A stretch of 64,000 nucleotides of DNA, from positions 310,001 to 374,000 of the forward strand of contig NC_003228.3 of assembly GCF_000025985.1 (NCBI RefSeq), read 5' to 3'. Below are positions 62,962 through 64,000 of this stretch, piece after piece. The position numbers and the translations under genes are program-made. The notes under the pieces were generated by a model. That model was not told the DNA's origin and made no database searches. It saw nothing but the letters and a program-made list of their open reading frames with translations. Origin of the DNA: Bacteroides fragilis NCTC 9343. GTDB lineage: Bacteria; Bacteroidota; Bacteroidia; Bacteroidales; Bacteroidaceae. Each line of letters opens with the position of its first letter. Position 1 is the first letter of the stretch.

Positions 62962-64000
62962 ATGAAAATAGGATATCTTAAACCGGGTATTCTGCTTCTC
63001 GTCCTGTTATTCTCTTTCCGTCAAGATCTTTTTGCCAAGAAGAGAATCACTTCGTTGAAGTGTGAATACATTGAAGCGCCTTTAGGACTTGATGTGCAGC
63101 GCCCGCGTCTGATGTGGAAAGTGGACACTTCCGATGTGCCCAGTAGGCAAACGGCCTATAGGATTTTGGTCTCTTCTACTCCGGAACTGTTGCGACAAGG
63201 AGAGGCTGATATCTGGGATTCCGGCAAACAGAAGTCGGATGAGCAATTGGTTTCTTACGCCGGGAGTACGTTGCGTCCTCACACCCGATACTGGTGGAGG
63301 GTAGAAGTGTGGCTGAATAATAAGAAGGTCGTTTCGGAACCTATGTGGTTTGAAACCGGAAAATTTTCGGCAACGGATTGGGAAGCTTCTTGGATTACCG
63401 ATGGGTATGATAAAGACTACGAACCCTCTCCGATGTTTCGTAAAGTGTTCGATGTTTCCAAAGAGGTTGCTTCTGCCCGTTGCTATATAAGCGGTTTGGG
63501 GTATTACAGGCTGTCCTTTAACGGGAAGGCTGTCAATGATCATGCACTCGATCCGGGGTTTACGGATTATAGTAAGCGGGTGCTTTATCTCACGTATGAT
63601 ATTTCCGGACTGCTCCGGCATGGTAAAAACTGTATAGGGGTTCAGTTGGGCAATGGCTGGTTCAATGAGCAAACTCCTGCCGTGTGGCACTTTCATGAGG
63701 CACCCTGGCGAAAGCGCCCGCAAATGATTGCTGAGATACATCTCTGTTATACTGATGGCAGCAAGGATATCATAACGACCGATACTTCATGGAAGACATC
63801 TACAGGACCGCTCCTGTTTGATAATCTTTATGTAGGCTCTTTCTATGATGCCCGTCTGGAACAGAAAGGGTGGGATACGGAACTTTTTGATGATGTCTCT
63901 TGGCAACATGCTAAATTGACTGCGGCACCTGCCCCACTGATCGAAGCACAGAAGATGCCTTCCATTACTACAGCAGATACTCTTTCTGTAGTGTCTGTCA
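62962..64000 (+). CDS. GH78 alpha-L-rhamnosidase, N-terminal part (runs off window)
   Basis: Open from ATG 62962 (MKIGYLKPGILLLVLLF, a signal peptide ending near QDLFAK) to the window edge, 346 codons. The visible part has the N-terminal domains of bacterial rhamnosidases: a fibronectin-type domain (RITSLKCEYIEAPLGLDV, RPRLMWKV, YRILVSS) and the Bac_rhamnosid_N beta-sandwich (ARCYISGLGYYRLSFNGK, LDPGFTDYSKRVLYLTYD, VGSFYDARLE). The catalytic (alpha/alpha)6 barrel lies outside the window. GH78 enzymes are inverting and release L-rhamnose, for example from pectic rhamnogalacturonan or arabinogalactan. It is third in the GntR-linked operon. Confidence 0.93.
   Translation, partial: MKIGYLKPGILLLVLLFSFRQDLFAKKRITSLKCEYIEAPLGLDVQRPRLMWKVDTSDVPSRQTAYRILVSSTPELLRQGEADIWDSGKQKSDEQLVSYAGSTLRPHTRYWWRVEVWLNNKKVVSEPMWFETGKFSATDWEASWITDGYDKDYEPSPMFRKVFDVSKEVASARCYISGLGYYRLSFNGKAVNDHALDPGFTDYSKRVLYLTYDISGLLRHGKNCIGVQLGNGWFNEQTPAVWHFHEAPWRKRPQMIAEIHLCYTDGSKDIITTDTSWKTSTGPLLFDNLYVGSFYDARLEQKGWDTELFDDVSWQHAKLTAAPAPLIEAQKMPSITTADTLSVVSV

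Noticed and set aside
1..64000. tRNA, rRNA, riboswitch or CRISPR array
   Set aside because: I saw no cloverleaf, rRNA-like stretch, aptamer-like leader or regularly spaced repeat by reading; a tRNAscan/Rfam run would be needed to exclude weak cases.

Overview
The window looks like chromosome of a human-gut type Bacteroides (Bacteroidota). The evidence is SusC/SusD pairs, a hybrid two-component regulator, many secreted or lipoprotein glycoside hydrolases, promoters with the Bacteroides -7 box (TAnnTTTG), little Shine-Dalgarno signal, and genes for NVEALA-like peptides and 6-bladed-propeller lipoproteins. I cannot name the species from sequence alone. No rRNA, tRNA, CRISPR array or complete transposon was seen.

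Bases 1-49,260 form one very large polysaccharide utilization locus (PUL). At the left edge is the 3' end of a gene whose AraC-type domain fits a hybrid two-component sensor. It converges on a leftward operon (11769 to 550): two GH127-type proteins, GH2, GH76, GH3 and a GH43. Diverging from this is a rightward operon (12047-17676): GH43, GH2 and a GtaA/DUF4965-type protein. A leftward pair follows, an MG2/TonB-plug protein and a GH38 alpha-mannosidase. Diverging from GH38 is the SusC-SusD-DUF3823 transport and binding module, then a small secreted protein and a GH43. After a roughly 1-kb gene-poor stretch with a degraded IS-like element comes a long rightward operon: GH76, an unrecognised GH-A-like enzyme, a second GtaA-like protein, GH92, GH125 and an aldose epimerase. 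A DUF418 membrane protein and two more GH43 enzymes (one a five-domain protein) complete the locus. GH76, GH125, GH92 and GH38 together imply an alpha-1,6/alpha-1,2-linked mannan. GH43, GH127 and GH2 imply that the mannan carries furanosyl or galactosyl side chains (galactofuranose or arabinofuranose). A decorated fungal-type mannan is my best inference.

The strongest new signal is regulatory. Six promoters in the PUL share a tandem direct repeat (about TGNNCAG-N14-TGANCAG). In all six exactly 37 nt separate the internal TTTATTGA from the -7 box CTTTGTA/CTTTGCA. They drive both directions of the 11.8-12.0 kb and 24 kb divergent regions, the 32.7 kb operon and, unexpectedly, a small cysteine-rich peptide gene at 49.6 kb.

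Bases 49.5-53.5 kb are an accessory island: the 8-cysteine secreted peptide, a 6-bladed-propeller lipoprotein, a broken thioredoxin-like gene fused to a decayed copy of the upstream GH43, and a DUF4221-like lipoprotein. Bases 53.6-57.1 kb hold an acyltransferase-3, a Crp/Fnr regulator and a PepSY-like repeat lipoprotein. From 57.2 kb to the right edge is a second, smaller catabolic locus: a GntR-type sensor/regulator diverging from a GH127, a GH51 and a GH78 that runs off the end. It is aimed at arabinose- and rhamnose-containing plant glycans.
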